From contig JAEQBH010002845.1 of the NCBI GenBank assembly GCA_016808115.1, positions 1,054,001 to 1,118,000 on the forward strand: a stretch of 64,000 nt of DNA, written 5' to 3'. This stretch comes from Tetrastigma voinierianum (taxonomy: Eukaryota; Streptophyta; Magnoliopsida; Vitales; Vitaceae). Positions 1 to 12,266 of the stretch are shown here, in pieces. Both the position numbers and the translations under genes were made by a program. The notes below the pieces were generated by a model. It searched no databases and was not told the DNA's origin. It worked only from the letters and a program-made list of their open reading frames with translations. Numbering within the stretch: the stretch's first letter is position 1; each line of letters opens with the position of its first letter.

Positions 1-2
1 CC

Positions 3-1106
3 AACCAGCGGCTCACTTGCGGCTTCCTCCGAGCTCTCATAGCTCGCGCCGCCAACGTCGGAACTTGCAAAATGTTCACTGCCATGGCCAACGCTCACGC
101 CAATCTCGCCATCACCACCCATAAATTCTCCGTCATCGAGCTCGCCAGCTTCGTCGACTTAACCCCATGGCACCGCTTCGGCTTCGCGGCGGCTAACGCC
201 GCCATACTTGAAGTAGCAGAAGGTTTCTCAGTCATCCATATTCTTGATCTCAGCTTGACTCATTGCATGCAAATTCCCACTCTGATCGACGCTTTAGCTA
301 GCCGCCCAGAGGGTCCCCCGCTTGTGAAGCTCACAGTAGCTGGCGCCACCGAAGATGTCCCGCCGATGCTCGATCTTTCCTATGAAGAGTTGGGTTCGAA
401 GTTAGTCAATTTCGCTAGGTCAAGAAATGTTATGTTGGAATTTCGGGTGATTCCTTCGACTTCTTCCGACGGTTTCTCGGCCTTAATCGAAGAGCTTCGG
501 GTGCAACATCTTGTCTGTGCAGACTCCGGTGAGGCCTTAATTGTGAACTGTCATATGATGCTTCATTACATACCGGAAGAGACTCTTTCTACAATTCATA
601 ACACAAATTCCTCGCCTTATCCTCTAGAATCTTCGTCTCCTTCCTACCACAGAACCATGTTTCTGAAATCCCTTCGGAGTTTAAACCCAACCATTGTTGT
701 TCTAGTGGATGAAGATGCGGATTTCACATCAAACAATTTAGTCTGCAGATTAAGGTCGGCTTTCAATTATCTATGGATACCTTATGATACAATGGACACG
801 TTTCTTCCTCGAGGGAGCAAACAAAGACAGTGGTATGAAGCTGATATTTGCTGGAAGATTGAGAATGTAATAGCACACGAGGGTCCCCGGAGGATTGAGC
901 GGCTGGAGCCGAAAAGCCGGTGGGCGCAGCGGATGAGGAATGCGAATTTTCGGAGCGTTATGTTCAGCGAAGATGCGGTTTCGGAAGTGAAGCACATGCT
1001 TGATGAGCATGCAGCTGGGTGGGGATTAAAGAAGGAAGAAGAAGATCTTGTTCTCACATGGAAAGGACACAATGTTGTGTTTGCAACTGCATGGGTACCA
1101 GCTTAA
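3..1106 (+). CDS. SCL32: GRAS-family transcriptional regulator, SCARECROW-LIKE 32 type (5' partial)
   Basis: The reading frame is open from the left edge (first full codon at base 3) to the TAA at 1104-1106, so the true start lies outside the window. The first ATG in view, at 72, is internal: the codons before it read as GRAS sequence (NQRLTCGFLRALIARAA). Numbering from that Met, a VHIID-like block (IHILD) lies at residues 55-59. A leucine-heptad II type segment (VNCHMMLHYIPEE) lies near 158-170. A PFYRE-like region around FNYLWIPYDTMDTFLPRG follows, then a C-terminal SAW-type region with the conserved W residues, ending ATAWVPA. GRAS proteins act in the nucleus as transcriptional regulators, and SCL32 relatives are usually single-exon, as seen here. 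The first half is GC-rich, unlike the AT-rich flank. The subfamily call rests on recalled motif similarity. Confidence 0.9.
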   Translation, partial: NQRLTCGFLRALIARAANVGTCKMFTAMANAHANLAITTHKFSVIELASFVDLTPWHRFGFAAANAAILEVAEGFSVIHILDLSLTHCMQIPTLIDALASRPEGPPLVKLTVAGATEDVPPMLDLSYEELGSKLVNFARSRNVMLEFRVIPSTSSDGFSALIEELRVQHLVCADSGEALIVNCHMMLHYIPEETLSTIHNTNSSPYPLESSSPSYHRTMFLKSLRSLNPTIVVLVDEDADFTSNNLVCRLRSAFNYLWIPYDTMDTFLPRGSKQRQWYEADICWKIENVIAHEGPRRIERLEPKSRWAQRMRNANFRSVMFSEDAVSEVKHMLDEHAAGWGLKKEEEDLVLTWKGHNVVFATAWVPA

Positions 1107-1917
1107 TTAATTAGTAGAAGGCATTTAATTCTCTTGACTAAATCCCTATTAGTCTTCTTTTGTTAATCTTTTATTCTTCTTCTACAACTATCTTCCAATT
1201 CCAGTGTAGACTAGAGCTTAATGTGTTGATGGTTTTTTTTAGCTCATTTCCAACTTAAATAGTCATTGTTCTCACGTAATGGTGTTCTTCCAGCATATCA
1301 TAAATCTCCAGGCACTGCATTATCCGACTGAACTTTATAATTTAACAATAACTGTTGTAACATTCAGTGATTCAAAGTTTGTATATGTTTCTCTGCATGA
1401 AAGTAAGTTCTTGGTTGTTTAAATTAATATGGAAAAAAAAGCATAGAATTAATAAGCAATAGAGTGCTTTGTCGGTCCATGTTAAGCTATCAGAGACTAA
1501 CTGTTTATGACAAGAAAGAAATCAACATTAATTTTTCAGAAGTCAATCTGGGAGTCCTCCAACAAGCAGCACCACCTTAGCATTTACCTAGCAGTAGTAC
1601 AAAAATTGTAATTCTGTTAAGGAAAATGATTTATTCTTCTCATTACTAATTTCTTGATAAATTTAGTGTCCCGCAGGCATCCATACATGAATCTATTCAT
1701 GGGTATACAGTTGGCAAGCGTTAATAAAGCTGTAAAGAGAACATGGATGATTATTTCCAACCAATTATGAGAAGTGGGTTTTCATCTTTGGGTAGGGGTT
1801 TTTCATTTTGGAGGACAATGATAAAGAAATTAGCACCAATATTGGCTGGGTAGGACCGCATGCAGGAATAAGAAGCCTGCAGCAGAAAGCCTCCTGTTAC
1901 AATAATCACACATTGGC
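1107..1917. other. 3' flank of the SCL32-like gene, no further gene seen
   Basis: This is probably 3' UTR followed by ordinary AT-rich intergenic DNA. An AATAAA lies at 1723-1728, but it is over 600 bases past the stop codon and may not be the true poly(A) signal. I see no second reading frame and no recognisable repeat before 1918. Confidence 0.5.
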
Positions 1918-2780
1918 TTATTTAAAAAATAATATCTAAAATACGATATTTAAAAAAATATTTATAATTCTACGACAGTTTTTTTGTGATTAGGAAATAG
2001 ATAATTGAAAATCGTGTTCTGAAGAAACGATTTTTTCAATATTTCAATATTGTCTTTTAAAAAAACAATTTTGATTTATTCAATCTTTTAAGAAATCGTC
2101 TTTTCAAAAAACGATTCTTCAGTCTTGTAGAACCCGAAAAGGCTATTTCTTCAATCCTTTAAAAATCGTCTTTTCAGTCGATTTATTCATGCAATCTAGA
2201 AGTTGTCTTTATAAAAGACGATTTCTTCAATCTAGAAATCGTCTTTTCAAAAAGATGATTTCTAATATTGCAACAACTTTTTTTATTTTATAATTTGATA
2301 ATAAATTATTATATTATAATTTAATGATAAACTTATTATAAATATGTTGATGTTAATATCAATTGAATTTATGTTTGTCAATATTATTTTAAATTATTTG
2401 TTAAAAAAAATCATTTTAAATCATCTTTTGAAAAACAAATATTTTAAATTATAGTTATTATTATAAATATATATTTTTCTTTATCTTTATATTTTTAATA
2501 TTTTAATGATATCATTTTTATTACTAATTAAAGAATGAAAATATATAACATATGCTAATGATATAATAATTTTAAATATATTATTTAAATATATATATAA
2601 AAATAAAATTAATGTGTTTTCTTATATAATTTTTATTTGATATTAAAATTAATATTATTTATCAAATGAGATATTAATATCAAAAATATTATCGGAGTTA
2701 CTATCTACCATAATTTAATTATAATATTTTAGGGTTGTTATCTACCATCATTTAATTATAATATTTTAGGGTTGTTAGTA
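1918..2780. repeat. AT-rich palindromic repeat, copy A
   Basis: The segment starts with short inverted motifs repeated about every 50 bases, built on AGAAATCGTCTTTT and its reverse complement. The best copy, at 2234-2263, has two perfect 14-bp arms separated by 2 bases. An AT-rich tail follows that recurs in copy B, and a 37-bp tandem duplication sits at about 2702-2775. The reverse complement of 14160-14595 aligns closely with 1921-2340, so copy C is an inverted copy of the same family. The family is not one I recognise. There are no coding signals. Confidence 0.75.
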
Positions 2781-3379
2781 AACCAGTGTTGTTACTTTAT
2801 TACTTTATTAGTTATTGCAACATATATTTGTTTGTTAATTTATTTATATAGATAAGTTATTTGACCTTTTTATTCATAATTTTTATATTTAGAATTATAA
2901 TATGTTTGATTGTATAGGGATAGTATTTATTAATATATAATTTTAATAAGTTTGATTGTATAGGAATCAAATATATGATTATAGGTTTTTTTTTTTTTTT
3001 TGAAACAATGATTTTAGGTTATTAATATAGGATGTCTGTGGCTTTCAAAAAATAAAAAATATATAGGACGTTTGTTGGTTTTATAAAAATACTTGTATAT
3101 TTTTTTAAATTGTTTGATGCTCAAAATCTTATCTCTTAAAATTGAAATTTTAATTCAAAAATTGTTGTTTGGAACGTCTCGACGTTTAAAATCTAATGTC
3201 ACGATGTTATAGAAGGGTAAATATCCAACGTCGTGATGTTTATTAAATAATTAAAATAAAACATAATCCTTTATTACATATAATTATTTGTTAAAAGTAA
3301 AATTGATAATAAGTTTGTTTATGATTTTTTTAATAAGAGATAATGATCAAAATATTCATAAATTTTTTATATTAATATC
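2781..3379. other. AT-rich spacer between repeat copies A and B
   Basis: This is low-complexity A/T sequence. The short open frame at 3288-3485 is a by-product of composition. Nothing else was recognised. Confidence 0.5.
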
Positions 3380-3892
3380 TCATTTGATAAATAATATTAT
3401 TTTTCAATCTTTTAGAAATCATTTTTTCAAAAGTCGATTTCACGATTTCTTCAATCTTTTAGTTTGGTTTATTTATGCAATCTAGAAATTGTCTTTACAA
3501 AAGACGATTTCTTCAATCTAAATATCAATTTAGAAGTTGTCTTTTCAAAATATGATTTCTAATATTGCAACAACTTTTAATTTAATAAGAAATTATTATA
3601 TTATAATTTAATAATAAATTTATTATAAATATGTTGATGTTTAAAAAAAAAAAAAATTTGTTGAATGTTAATATCAATTGAATTTATGTTTGTCAAGATT
3701 ATTTTAAATTATTTGTTAAAAATCATTTAAAAATTATTTTAAATTATAGTTATTATTATAAATATTTTTATCTTTATCTTTATATTTTTAATATTTTAAT
3801 GATACATCATTTTTTATTACTAATTAAAGAATAAAATATATATAAATATATATAGAATGATATAATAATTTAAAATAAATATTATTTAAAAA

Positions 3893-3986
<94 letters not shown>

Positions 3987-4217
3987 AAAATTAATTTGTT
4001 TTCTAAGTATAATTTATTATATAAAATAATTATCAATTATGATATAAGATTATAAATAATAATATTTAAATTTTTTCTTACTATTTGATATTAAAATAAT
4101 ATTATTTTTCAAATGAGATATTAATATAAAAAAATATGGAATATTTTGATTGTTATTTCTCAATATTTTTATACTTATGATTAAAAATAACTATTATCAA
4201 TTTTATATCCATATCTA
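3380..4217. repeat. AT-rich palindromic repeat, copy B
   Basis: This is a direct, diverged copy of part of copy A. The stretches around 3420-3560 (degenerate TCTTTTcAAAAGACGATTTC palindromes) and 3630-3850 follow the order seen at 2200-2560. The end of the copy (about 3985-4217) matches the reverse complement of the start of copy C (13346-13600). Copies A and B together therefore correspond to an element of which C is an inverted relative. A (TA)n tract sits inside. Confidence 0.7.
3894..3983. repeat. (TA)n microsatellite
   Basis: About 45 uninterrupted TA dinucleotides inside repeat copy B. Long isoleucine/tyrosine open frames across it are artefacts of the dinucleotide repeat. Confidence 0.98.
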
Positions 4218-4397
4218 TGTAAAACTCATAACATTTCCCTCTAAACTTGATGGTAGACTTTGATGGAAAACAAGTGATTTGGTAATAAATGAGCAACATG
4301 TTTCCAAAAGGAGAGTCAACCAGACGTCTCATAGCGCATCATTAGGAAGATAATTTTCTCTGCGTTATATGGAATATCAATATCAAATGGCTCAACC

Positions 4398-7300
4398 TGA
4401 AGAGGATTCGACCCTGATTAACCTAATCGAACCCGAGACCTCCCAAGACTCCAAATTCGACATGTAAAACTTTTCCTCAAAACAATTAAATAAAATCCAT
4501 TTTGAATGAACCCCTTTACAATCCTTAACATATCTTTGTAGAAAATAAACATGGTGTCGGGGTTTGAATTTTTTTTTTTTTTTTTCCTTTTTTTTCAAAC
4601 ACTTGATTTTTCGTAGTACGTACTGTAGCTCTCGTTTTTCGGACTTTCCCAATTTACAAATACCTGCATAAGCATTTAAAACACTTCTAATCTTCAAATT
4701 TTCAACTTCCGTTGTAGAACTCCTCGTCCACAACTCAATCAACACAATATATATACTATATACATTTATTCATTTCAATCATCAAAACATTAAAAAATTC
4801 TTCAATTCCATGCACGCTTTATATAAAAAGCTTAGGGCTTGAGCCACACAAGCTTCCAATCGCCCAAGAGTTCCTTCAAAATATATCCATATATGCATAT
4901 ATGAAGCGACAAACTTATTTGACATATAAAATATGCAAAACTATTTATACAACGCAAATTACACGCTACTGTCTTCCTCGATACCGACCACTCGCAAGGT
5001 GAGGGTACTCACCCATGGCACTGTTTCGTCTTGAAAATGTTTTTGAAACATATGGAAAACAGCCAAAGGAGCCTCATGAGTGTACATTTCATTTAAGATA
5101 ACATTTTCAAGATATATCAACAAAAGAATAAATACTTATATAATTCAAAATCACTCCTGCATTAACTTTCTTTCTTTATTTCTTTCTTTCTTTCGAAATC
5201 TTTATAACATTTTCATATATATCAAAGAATAAATACTTATATAATCCAAAATCACTTTATGCATTAACTTTCTTTCTTTCTTTCCGATGGAACCCGTATA
5301 AAACACACGTATCAGCTTCCCGGCATCGACTCCGCTGGCGGATACCATTCCGCCTCATAACCACTACGCCGCAGAAACTCACGCTTTCGCATGTGGTTCC
5401 GCCATAGCACCTTATCACGCAGAAGCGATATTACTCTAAACACCTATTTCCCTCCCTCGCTAGTAACCCGGCACCCTTACCCTAAATCCCACACGCTTAA
5501 GGTAAATTTCTACGATATAAGTCATACAACTATATGGGGGTTAGGGTACATCAAGAAACATTTATCAAAATACATTTATAAATCCATTTAAATCCTTTAC
5601 TTTATCATTAAAACACATATATACGAAAATATACATATGCATTCTTTACACATTTTTAAACTTCCATAGTGCCTTAACATATGCATACATATATAAAACA
5701 TTTCCATATGCCTTAACATAAACTTCCATATGCCTAAACATTTATATAAACATTTCCATGAAACTTTCGCTTAACATTAAACCATTCACCTTTAAAACTC
5801 AATTTTCAAAATATCATTTTTACACCTGCGCCCACCACTCAATCCCTCGTTTCCCGGTCGAATTCCCGCTTTCCTTCCGATAGTCCCTTTCACCATTTTC
5901 AAGAAAACCACAACTACACATTAATCATAACTTCCATTTTAATCCACCATACACATTCATTTTCACTCAACCACATCACATTCATATAAAGCCAAATTAA
6001 CAAATTACCCTTGAGCACTAAAAAAAACCACTCATTTTGGCCAACCTTTTTCCCACAATACTCTATAGATTTTATGACCCAAAAAAATATTCAAACGGTC
6101 TTCAAAAATTATGAAACTCTCCAGATCAGTCCTTTATATATCCACGATATCTTTAAATTTTCAATTTAAAATTCCTTCTAAGGCTCCCTAACCATAACAC
6201 GTTACAACATGTTTTTGATGCCAACTTGGTTAACTCACTGAATCACCTACTGTTATCCTTGATTTATGTGATCTTAAATCCATAAATTGGAAATGGTTTC
6301 ACTCATTTGAAACTATGGTTCTAATGTTTTCCAATTGAATCACCCAATTTGGATTCACCAAAACTCCAACTTATCAGACATTTTACATCTGGGATGACTA
6401 ATTTGGCAGAACAGAATTCACACATAGCTCCATTTTGAAATTTTGGGAACTTTGGGGTTACAATTTGCATGCACTTCCTTCAAATAACTTCTAGGAAGTC
6501 TATTTTACCCAAAATTTTGAATCACTCAATTTGGATGAGTGAAACTCCACTTATGGCCAAAACACTACAACCATACCCAAAACAGAGCAAAATCAGTGAG
6601 CTACATGAGCTTACTTTTCAGTCCGTATTTGGGAGCCTTAGAGCTACAATTTGCTCTTGGTCCCTTCTATACATTTTTATCCCTATCTCTTATGGTTCTT
6701 TACCAATTGGAATCAATTCATTTGGATGATTCTAACTTAATCTATAGCCAAAATAAAAACACGGGTTTTACGTAAATTTGACAAAGATTCTCTTTACTTT
6801 ACAACACATCTTAACGCCCTACTCAAATCCTTTTCTACCTTAATTCCAATACATTATACCTCAATTTCATAAATCCCTAACCAATTTCAACATATCATAC
6901 AAAATTCAACATCAAACCCCAACCATTCACTCATCACTTGATTTTCAAACCCTAACCTAATCCATTTCTTTCTCAATTTCTATCACCATCGTATTCAACC
7001 TTAAATACCCTAATTCTACCATCCATACAAGAAAATCAAAGGACAGAGGAAAACATCAAAATCCAACTTTCCCACCATTAAAAATTTACTTGCTCTTGGT
7101 TTTCCTTTACTCCCTCTCGATTCCACTTGTGTATCACTTGAAGAGCTCAATGAGTATGAAAAATCAAATCTCCCACCTCAAGCCCACCTTTTCTTCCCTT
7201 TCTCTCTCTTTCTTTTCCTTTCTTTTTCTCTCTTTTCTTCTCCTTTTTCTCTCATAGCCGTGTTTCCTCTCTTTGAGCACACTTAGTCTCTCAATTTTGT

Positions 7301-8107
7301 TTCGACCTAAACTTCCAAAATACCCTTGAATCAAAGAAGCTTACGTCTCATTATCATGGTCACTAACCCTAACTTAGCCTTTAAAAAATTTTGATTGGCT
7401 CTCTGTGCCCAAGAATCTCATTGGTCCATTCTCATGATATTTTAATCATAACTTAGCCATTAGAAAGTTTTGATTGGCTCACAATAAAATATCTCCTTTA
7501 TAATACTCTTTATCTCACACCTTATACCGCTTTTATACCGATTAAATAAAAATATTCTAAGGGCCTGTTTAAACTTCAGATTGACCATGAAATATTCTAA
7601 TTAAATTCTTTCCAAAGGGATTCCAGTTCAAATCACCGAAATCTGATTTAAAATCATTAAAACGGAATCCTGACAATAGCGTGATATCCGAATTACGTTT
7701 AATCGCTTGAAACTATCCAAACTGACCGCTTCACTCTGCTTCGCTCGCTAATTTATGATTATTTCTAGACATTTTCGCATTTTCGCCCAATTTCCGAAAA
7801 TTTCAACAAGTGCGCTCCAAATTTCGCCTGTAAATCACTCTTCACTCAAATCTCCAATTCTCTTATAAATATCGCTCAAAGTCATAGGAACCTAAATTTT
7901 TAAAAATTCCTCAGAACCCCTCAATTTGGATATAATAAGAAACATCACTATTCTCAGTGGCATTCAAGGAAAATTTTCGAAAATTTCACTTGCTCAAACG
8001 AATGCCCTGAGCCGTCTCTAAATTCTAATATACCCTCTGCTTCTATCATCGGACCCCAATCACTCAAAAAACTACTATAACATCTGCCAGGTCGTGCTTT
8101 ACAATCA
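4398..8107 (-). repeat. E5 3' LTR (3.7 kb)
   Basis: The plus-strand left boundary is TGAAGAGGATTCGACC, matching TGAAGGATCCCGACC at 12267. The right boundary is CA at 8106-8107, set by the purine tract that follows on the minus strand. Inside are several diverged modules sharing AATTGAGTGATTCAAAATTTTGGG (read on the minus strand, around 6300-6760), also found in the solo LTR at 20605-23180. A near-tandem duplication of about 60 bases lies at 5122-5180 and 5224-5285. A pyrimidine-rich stretch lies at 7190-7260. Short open frames inside it are not genes. Confidence 0.85.
7530..7537 (-). promoter_or_regulatory. Candidate TATA box of the E5 LTR
   Basis: The minus strand reads GGTATAAAAGCGG here, about 570 bases downstream of the LTR 5' end. 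That is a reasonable place for the U3/R boundary in a 3.7-kb LTR. The call rests on sequence only. Confidence 0.45.
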
Positions 8108-8116
8108 CCCCTCCTT
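8108..8116 (-). other. E5 polypurine tract
   Basis: The minus strand reads AAGGAGGGG and is followed directly by TGATTGTAAAGC, the inferred LTR start. A purine tract abutting an LTR start primes plus-strand DNA synthesis and fixes the right edge of the 3' LTR. Confidence 0.75.
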
Positions 8117-8289
8117 ATGTACCATTCCTCGGGAATAAACACTGCACTCATCAAAGCAGATGGAACAATGCCTTCTTCATTCCTCGCTCCTCCCTCACGC
8201 TCCCATGGAGCTTCCTCTACCGTATGACTCCTCCACGCAATACCATCAATGGAATAGTCTTGTTGGGTGCTAGTAATCCGCTTTCTCGA

Positions 8290-10620
8290 CGATCGAGGAT
8301 CCTCAAGACTGTCCTTCTGAAGGTCAATTCTTTCCCCTCAGATCACCAGTCGCTTCCGTCAATACATGTGAAGGGTCTAGTATGTACTTGCGGAGCATAG
8401 AAACATGGAAAACATCGTGAATGCGATCGAGGTCAAATGGCAACTCCAATCGATATGCCACCTCCCCAATCCTCTCAACAATCATGTATATCCAATATAC
8501 TGTGGACCCGCCTTTCCACGTTTCCCAAATCTTGGCACGCCCCTTCCACGTGGGAAATCCTCAAAAATACCATATCCCCACCGAATTAGGGTCCCTATGG
8601 AGATTATTCACATAACTTTTCTATCTGCCTCAGGCAATTTTCGCCCATCCCCTTATAACTTTGATCTACTCATAAGTCACTTGGACAATTTCTGGACCTA
8701 CTAACTTTCGCCTACCTCATTCCAACAGACTGGAGTTCGACATTTCCGTCCATAAAGAGCCTCATAAGGGGCCATACCAATACTGGCCTGATAACTGTTA
8801 TTGTATGCAAACTCCATCAGGGGTAGATGGGTGTCCCAGCTCCCCCTAAACTCCATAACACATGCCCTAAGCATACCCTAAAGCCTGATAGTCCTCTCGC
8901 ATCGCCATCCGTTCATGAAAAGGCCGCATCAAATGCGCTTAAAGGTCAAGGGCCTCTATAAACTAGGCCAAAACCGTGAGTAAACCCGATCTCTGTCAAT
9001 AATGGAAACCCATACCATGCGCCCCGATAATCTCTCTAACGATAATCGGGGCCAACTTATCCAATGAATCACTATTCCCCGATAGGAAATGGGCCTCGAT
9101 TTCGTCACCACTCACAATCACCCATATCGTATCGTACACTGCAACGTGGAAGTCCTACCACAAAATCCATAGTGATTATCTCCCCATTTCCACTGAGGGA
9201 TCGGGAGTGACTGCAATAGTCCCCGTTGTGCTTCGATGTTCGCTTTCACCTCGACATGTGAGACATCCGAGACTAACTCGGCACATCCCTCTTCATACCC
9301 TTCCACCAAGAGTGTTCCTTTAGGTATGATACATCTTTGTGCTTCTTGGACAGAGCAAGATAAGCTGAGGAAAACGGGCTTCCATAATCTCTTCTCCTCA
9401 CATCACCTACATCCCAGACACACAATCTCCGTCCCAAGACCACCGCATCATCCTCTCTCAAATGACAAACTCCCCAAGGTCTGCACTCTACTTCACCTCT
9501 CAATTTCAATTATCCGTGATCCTAACTGAAGCCTCCCTAACCCGTCTATCACGTGACGTACATGAAATGGCTAACAAGGCTCTCGAACTGCCGCCTAGCC
9601 CCACACCCAAGGACCTCAAATTTATGAGTCGAGGAAGACGACGACCCTCAAAGTGCGATAGTGGAACTCATGGTCTCCTACTAAGAGCATTCGCTACCAC
9701 GTCAGCTTTCCAGATGATATTCAATGGTACATTCATAATCCTTGATCGCTCAATCCATCTCCTCCGCCTCATGTCTCGCTCCTTCGCTGCAAACAGACAC
9801 GTAAGCTCTTATGATCCGTAAAAAATCCTGGCAAGGCACTCCATATCGCAATGCCTCCATATCCGTTAAAGGCAAATACTACTTTAATCGCTAGCTCAAG
9901 GTCGTGTGTAGGATACTCGTTTACGCTTCCTTCACTGCCTAGGAAGATATGCAATCACCTTGTCATTCCGCATTAATACACAACTTAGGGCCCCGCCTAA
10001 AGGCATCACAACAGCACCGTAAAGCCATCCCGCCCTCGATGGAAGTGTAAATACTCGGCTTCGAGGTCAATCTCCCTTTCGGGCCATCGAAACTCTACGA
10101 CAAGCCTCGACCATGTTGGTTCCTTCTTTGTCGGCCTGGGTCAAAGGTGCGGCTATCTGTAAAATCCCCTCAACGAACTTACTGGTGAATGGCCCCCGCC
10201 AAACGTAAAACTCCTTATCTCCTCGTAACACTGCGAGGGAGGTTTCCAATTCAAGATAGCTTCGACCTTCGCGATCCACCAAGATCCCCTCCCAAACTAT
10301 GTGTCCTAAAAGCGCTTAATAATCGTCGAGCCAAACCGACACCCCACTGAAGTTTAGCATATAACCGGCGTTCCCGCAATGCTCGCTGCGTAATTATCCC
10401 CAAGTGCTCTGATGTTCTTCTCCACTACCCGATAGATCGCATATCGCCAATAAACACGATAACAAACCGATTCTAAGTAAGGCCTCGAAAATCTTTTCAT
10501 GAGATCCATAAAAGCCGCTAGTACCCGTAAGTCCAATGGCATGACTAGAAACTCAAAATGCCCGCACCGGTTCCACGTCGCTCGGGAACATCCTTATCAT
10601 GAACTCTCAACTTATCCAAT
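8290..10620 (-). pseudogene. E5 pol remnant: reverse transcriptase, RNase H, integrase
   Basis: Reading the minus strand from 10620 downward, blocks of Ty3 pol appear in order but in changing frames. RT: a QLRVHDKDVP-like block at about 10560-10620, then FMDLMKRFSRPYLESV near 10450-10520; the YIDD-type catalytic box is scrambled. The RT thumb/connection (ILQIAAPLTQADKEGT) lies near 10120-10180. RNase H has YPTHDLELAIKVVFAF and TDHKSL near 9800-9920. Integrase has the KDVSYLKEHSWWKGMKRDV block near 9290-9350, GLLQSLPIPQWKW near 9180-9220, a decayed core at 8880-9070, SIGMAPYEALYGRKCRTPVC near 8725-8790, and the C-terminal block around RIGEVAYRLELPFDLDRIHD near 8410-8480. No protease was found. 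Stops and indels are frequent, so no product is expected. Confidence 0.88.
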
Positions 10621-11275
10621 TCACTTCCAATTAAATCAAGGCTCATGACAACATCATTGCAAGCCTTAAATCAAGCCATTAGCATCCTTAAAGTGAAAAA
10701 CCTATAATGCCCCTTCTTCACCTTAGCACTATGCATTTATACCTTAATCAATTTCTTCTTCTTAAAATATTAATTCTAACACATTCTATTAGGCATTTAA
10801 TCACTTCCAATTGATTAAAATCAATGGAAACTCAACTTTTCCATACTTCTCCTAAGGTGGTGTCACACATTCATAATTATTTCTTCAATTTCTTCCATTT
10901 TCTTTCAACAAATTATATTTGATAATTCATCCAATGTCATTGATTTACTTAAAGTAAATCAAACCAATGCATTTCCAATTAAACCCTTTCTTGGCCTAAC
11001 CCTCTCATCTCATTTTCTATTCAACTTTTAATTCCATTAATTCCATTAATTCCTTCAAGTATTTCAAGTAATGTCATTAAATCAATTAAAACCAATCAAA
11101 CAACATCACTTCCATTAACATCCAAGGTTGACCTAAATTGACAATCCTTATAATCTCATTCTTTCTTTTAAATTTCTTAGCAAAATCAACCTAGAATCAT
11201 GTCAATTTAATAGCTAAAGCCTTAATATAACTCAATTGAAGGTTTAGATAATAATCCATAAAACCCTAATTGCTT
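10621..11275. other. AT-rich non-coding block between E5 RT and gag remnants
   Basis: The composition changes abruptly from GC-moderate coding remnant to AT-rich sequence with repeats of the type CATTAATTCCATTAATTCC. Protease and N-terminal RT should lie here but are absent. It may be an insertion plus a deletion, or the product of recombination. No end motifs or target duplication were identified. Confidence 0.5.
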
Positions 11276-11479
11276 ACTGGAACCTCCCTGAACCCACGTT
11301 GACCCACTCCCGGCTGGCCCCGATCAGGCGTGAGCCCGGGATTTCAAAACCCATGCCCTCTGATCCCTAACCGCGGCTCCTACTACCGGGGCCGCACCAC
11401 GTGGGCTGTCGACTTACCGTGGTCCAAATCTGACTAAGACCTGCCAGCGAAACCTCTGGGTCTTCTAAACTCGTCCCTC

Positions 11480-12130
11480 CCTACTAAATGGGACATGTCC
11501 GACGAGCCTTAAAACTTCGCCTCATAATTGCTACGTAGAATGTCCCCGCCTCCAGCCTTTAAAGAACTCCTTCAGCCTTCGTGAGATCTCTGAACCTGGT
11601 CGGAACAAACTTATCAAACTCCTTCCTTGAACTCGCATCCGTGGCACTCCCCTCCTCGGGCATCCCCTTCCGAACTCCGCCCCTCCACCACTCTAACGCC
11701 TCTCCGTCCCCGTAGGGAGGAAAGCGTAAAAGTGACCATCCGGCTCATTTGTACATCGCATCACCCCAGGACCCGCTCATTTCCTCCTCTTCAACCATGA
11801 CGAAGCCTTTCCCGGTCTCCCAATCCATCCTAGTTCCGTGCTCCCTAGCTACTTCCCATGTGGGGCTACCTGCCTGGTCGGCTGTAATGCAAAGGCTGGG
11901 TGCCGAGCCATTCGCTCTAAAGCAGAGTTCCGTCTCCTCCCACGGCCCTCGTGAGGCGTGGAGGTCCCTGTCAGGGTGGCTCAAGGCATATTGTCACTAT
12001 GTATTATGGGCGGAGGAAACATGTACGCTGCACTCATCAACATGTTCCCGTGGTGGTACTAATGCCTCGAGCTCTCCCGGTTACAAGTCGGCCTCGACGA
12101 CGATTTTCGGTGGCATGCAAAAATTTAATA
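11480..12130 (-). pseudogene. E5 gag-like remnant
   Basis: On the minus strand, around 11640-11760, there is a GDGEALEWWRGG-like stretch resembling the GDA..WW motif of chromovirus gag. About 40 codons further on comes an EFDKFVPTRFRDLTKAEG-like stretch, as in the F...YFP region of gag. The location just inside the PBS supports gag. The frame is broken and no zinc knuckle was seen. The open frames on the plus strand across this area (11749-12138) are shadows. Confidence 0.5.
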
Positions 12131-12248
12131 TGTTATAATTTATATATGATTTTAAATCACATAAATAATTTATGCAATTTTAAAATAAACATTAAAAACA
12201 ATCATAAGGAAAATAAAATTTTCAAATCTTTATAACATTTTCAAAACC

Positions 12249-12263
12249 GTGGCTCTGATACCA
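12249..12263 (-). other. E5 primer-binding site (tRNA-iMet type)
   Basis: The minus strand reads TGGTATCAGAGCCAC starting three bases inside the LTR end (CA, then AAG, then TGGTATC). This matches the initiator methionine tRNA 3' end used by many plant Ty3 and copia elements. It fixes the strand of E5. Confidence 0.9.
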
Positions 12264-12266
12264 CTT

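Noticed and set aside
771..1072. Minus-strand frames inside the SCL32-like gene
   Set aside because: Shadows of the conserved GRAS reading frame.
3824..4036. Open frame encoding long runs of Ile-Tyr
   Set aside because: It is a translation of the (TA)n tract. The same applies to frames at 16111-16418 and 18050-18259.
9462..9821. Plus-strand open frame of 119 codons
   Set aside because: It lies antisense to recognisable RNase H and integrase blocks of E5 and has no domain of its own.
11749..12138. Plus-strand open frame of 129 codons
   Set aside because: Antisense to the E5 gag-like remnant; no start context or domain.
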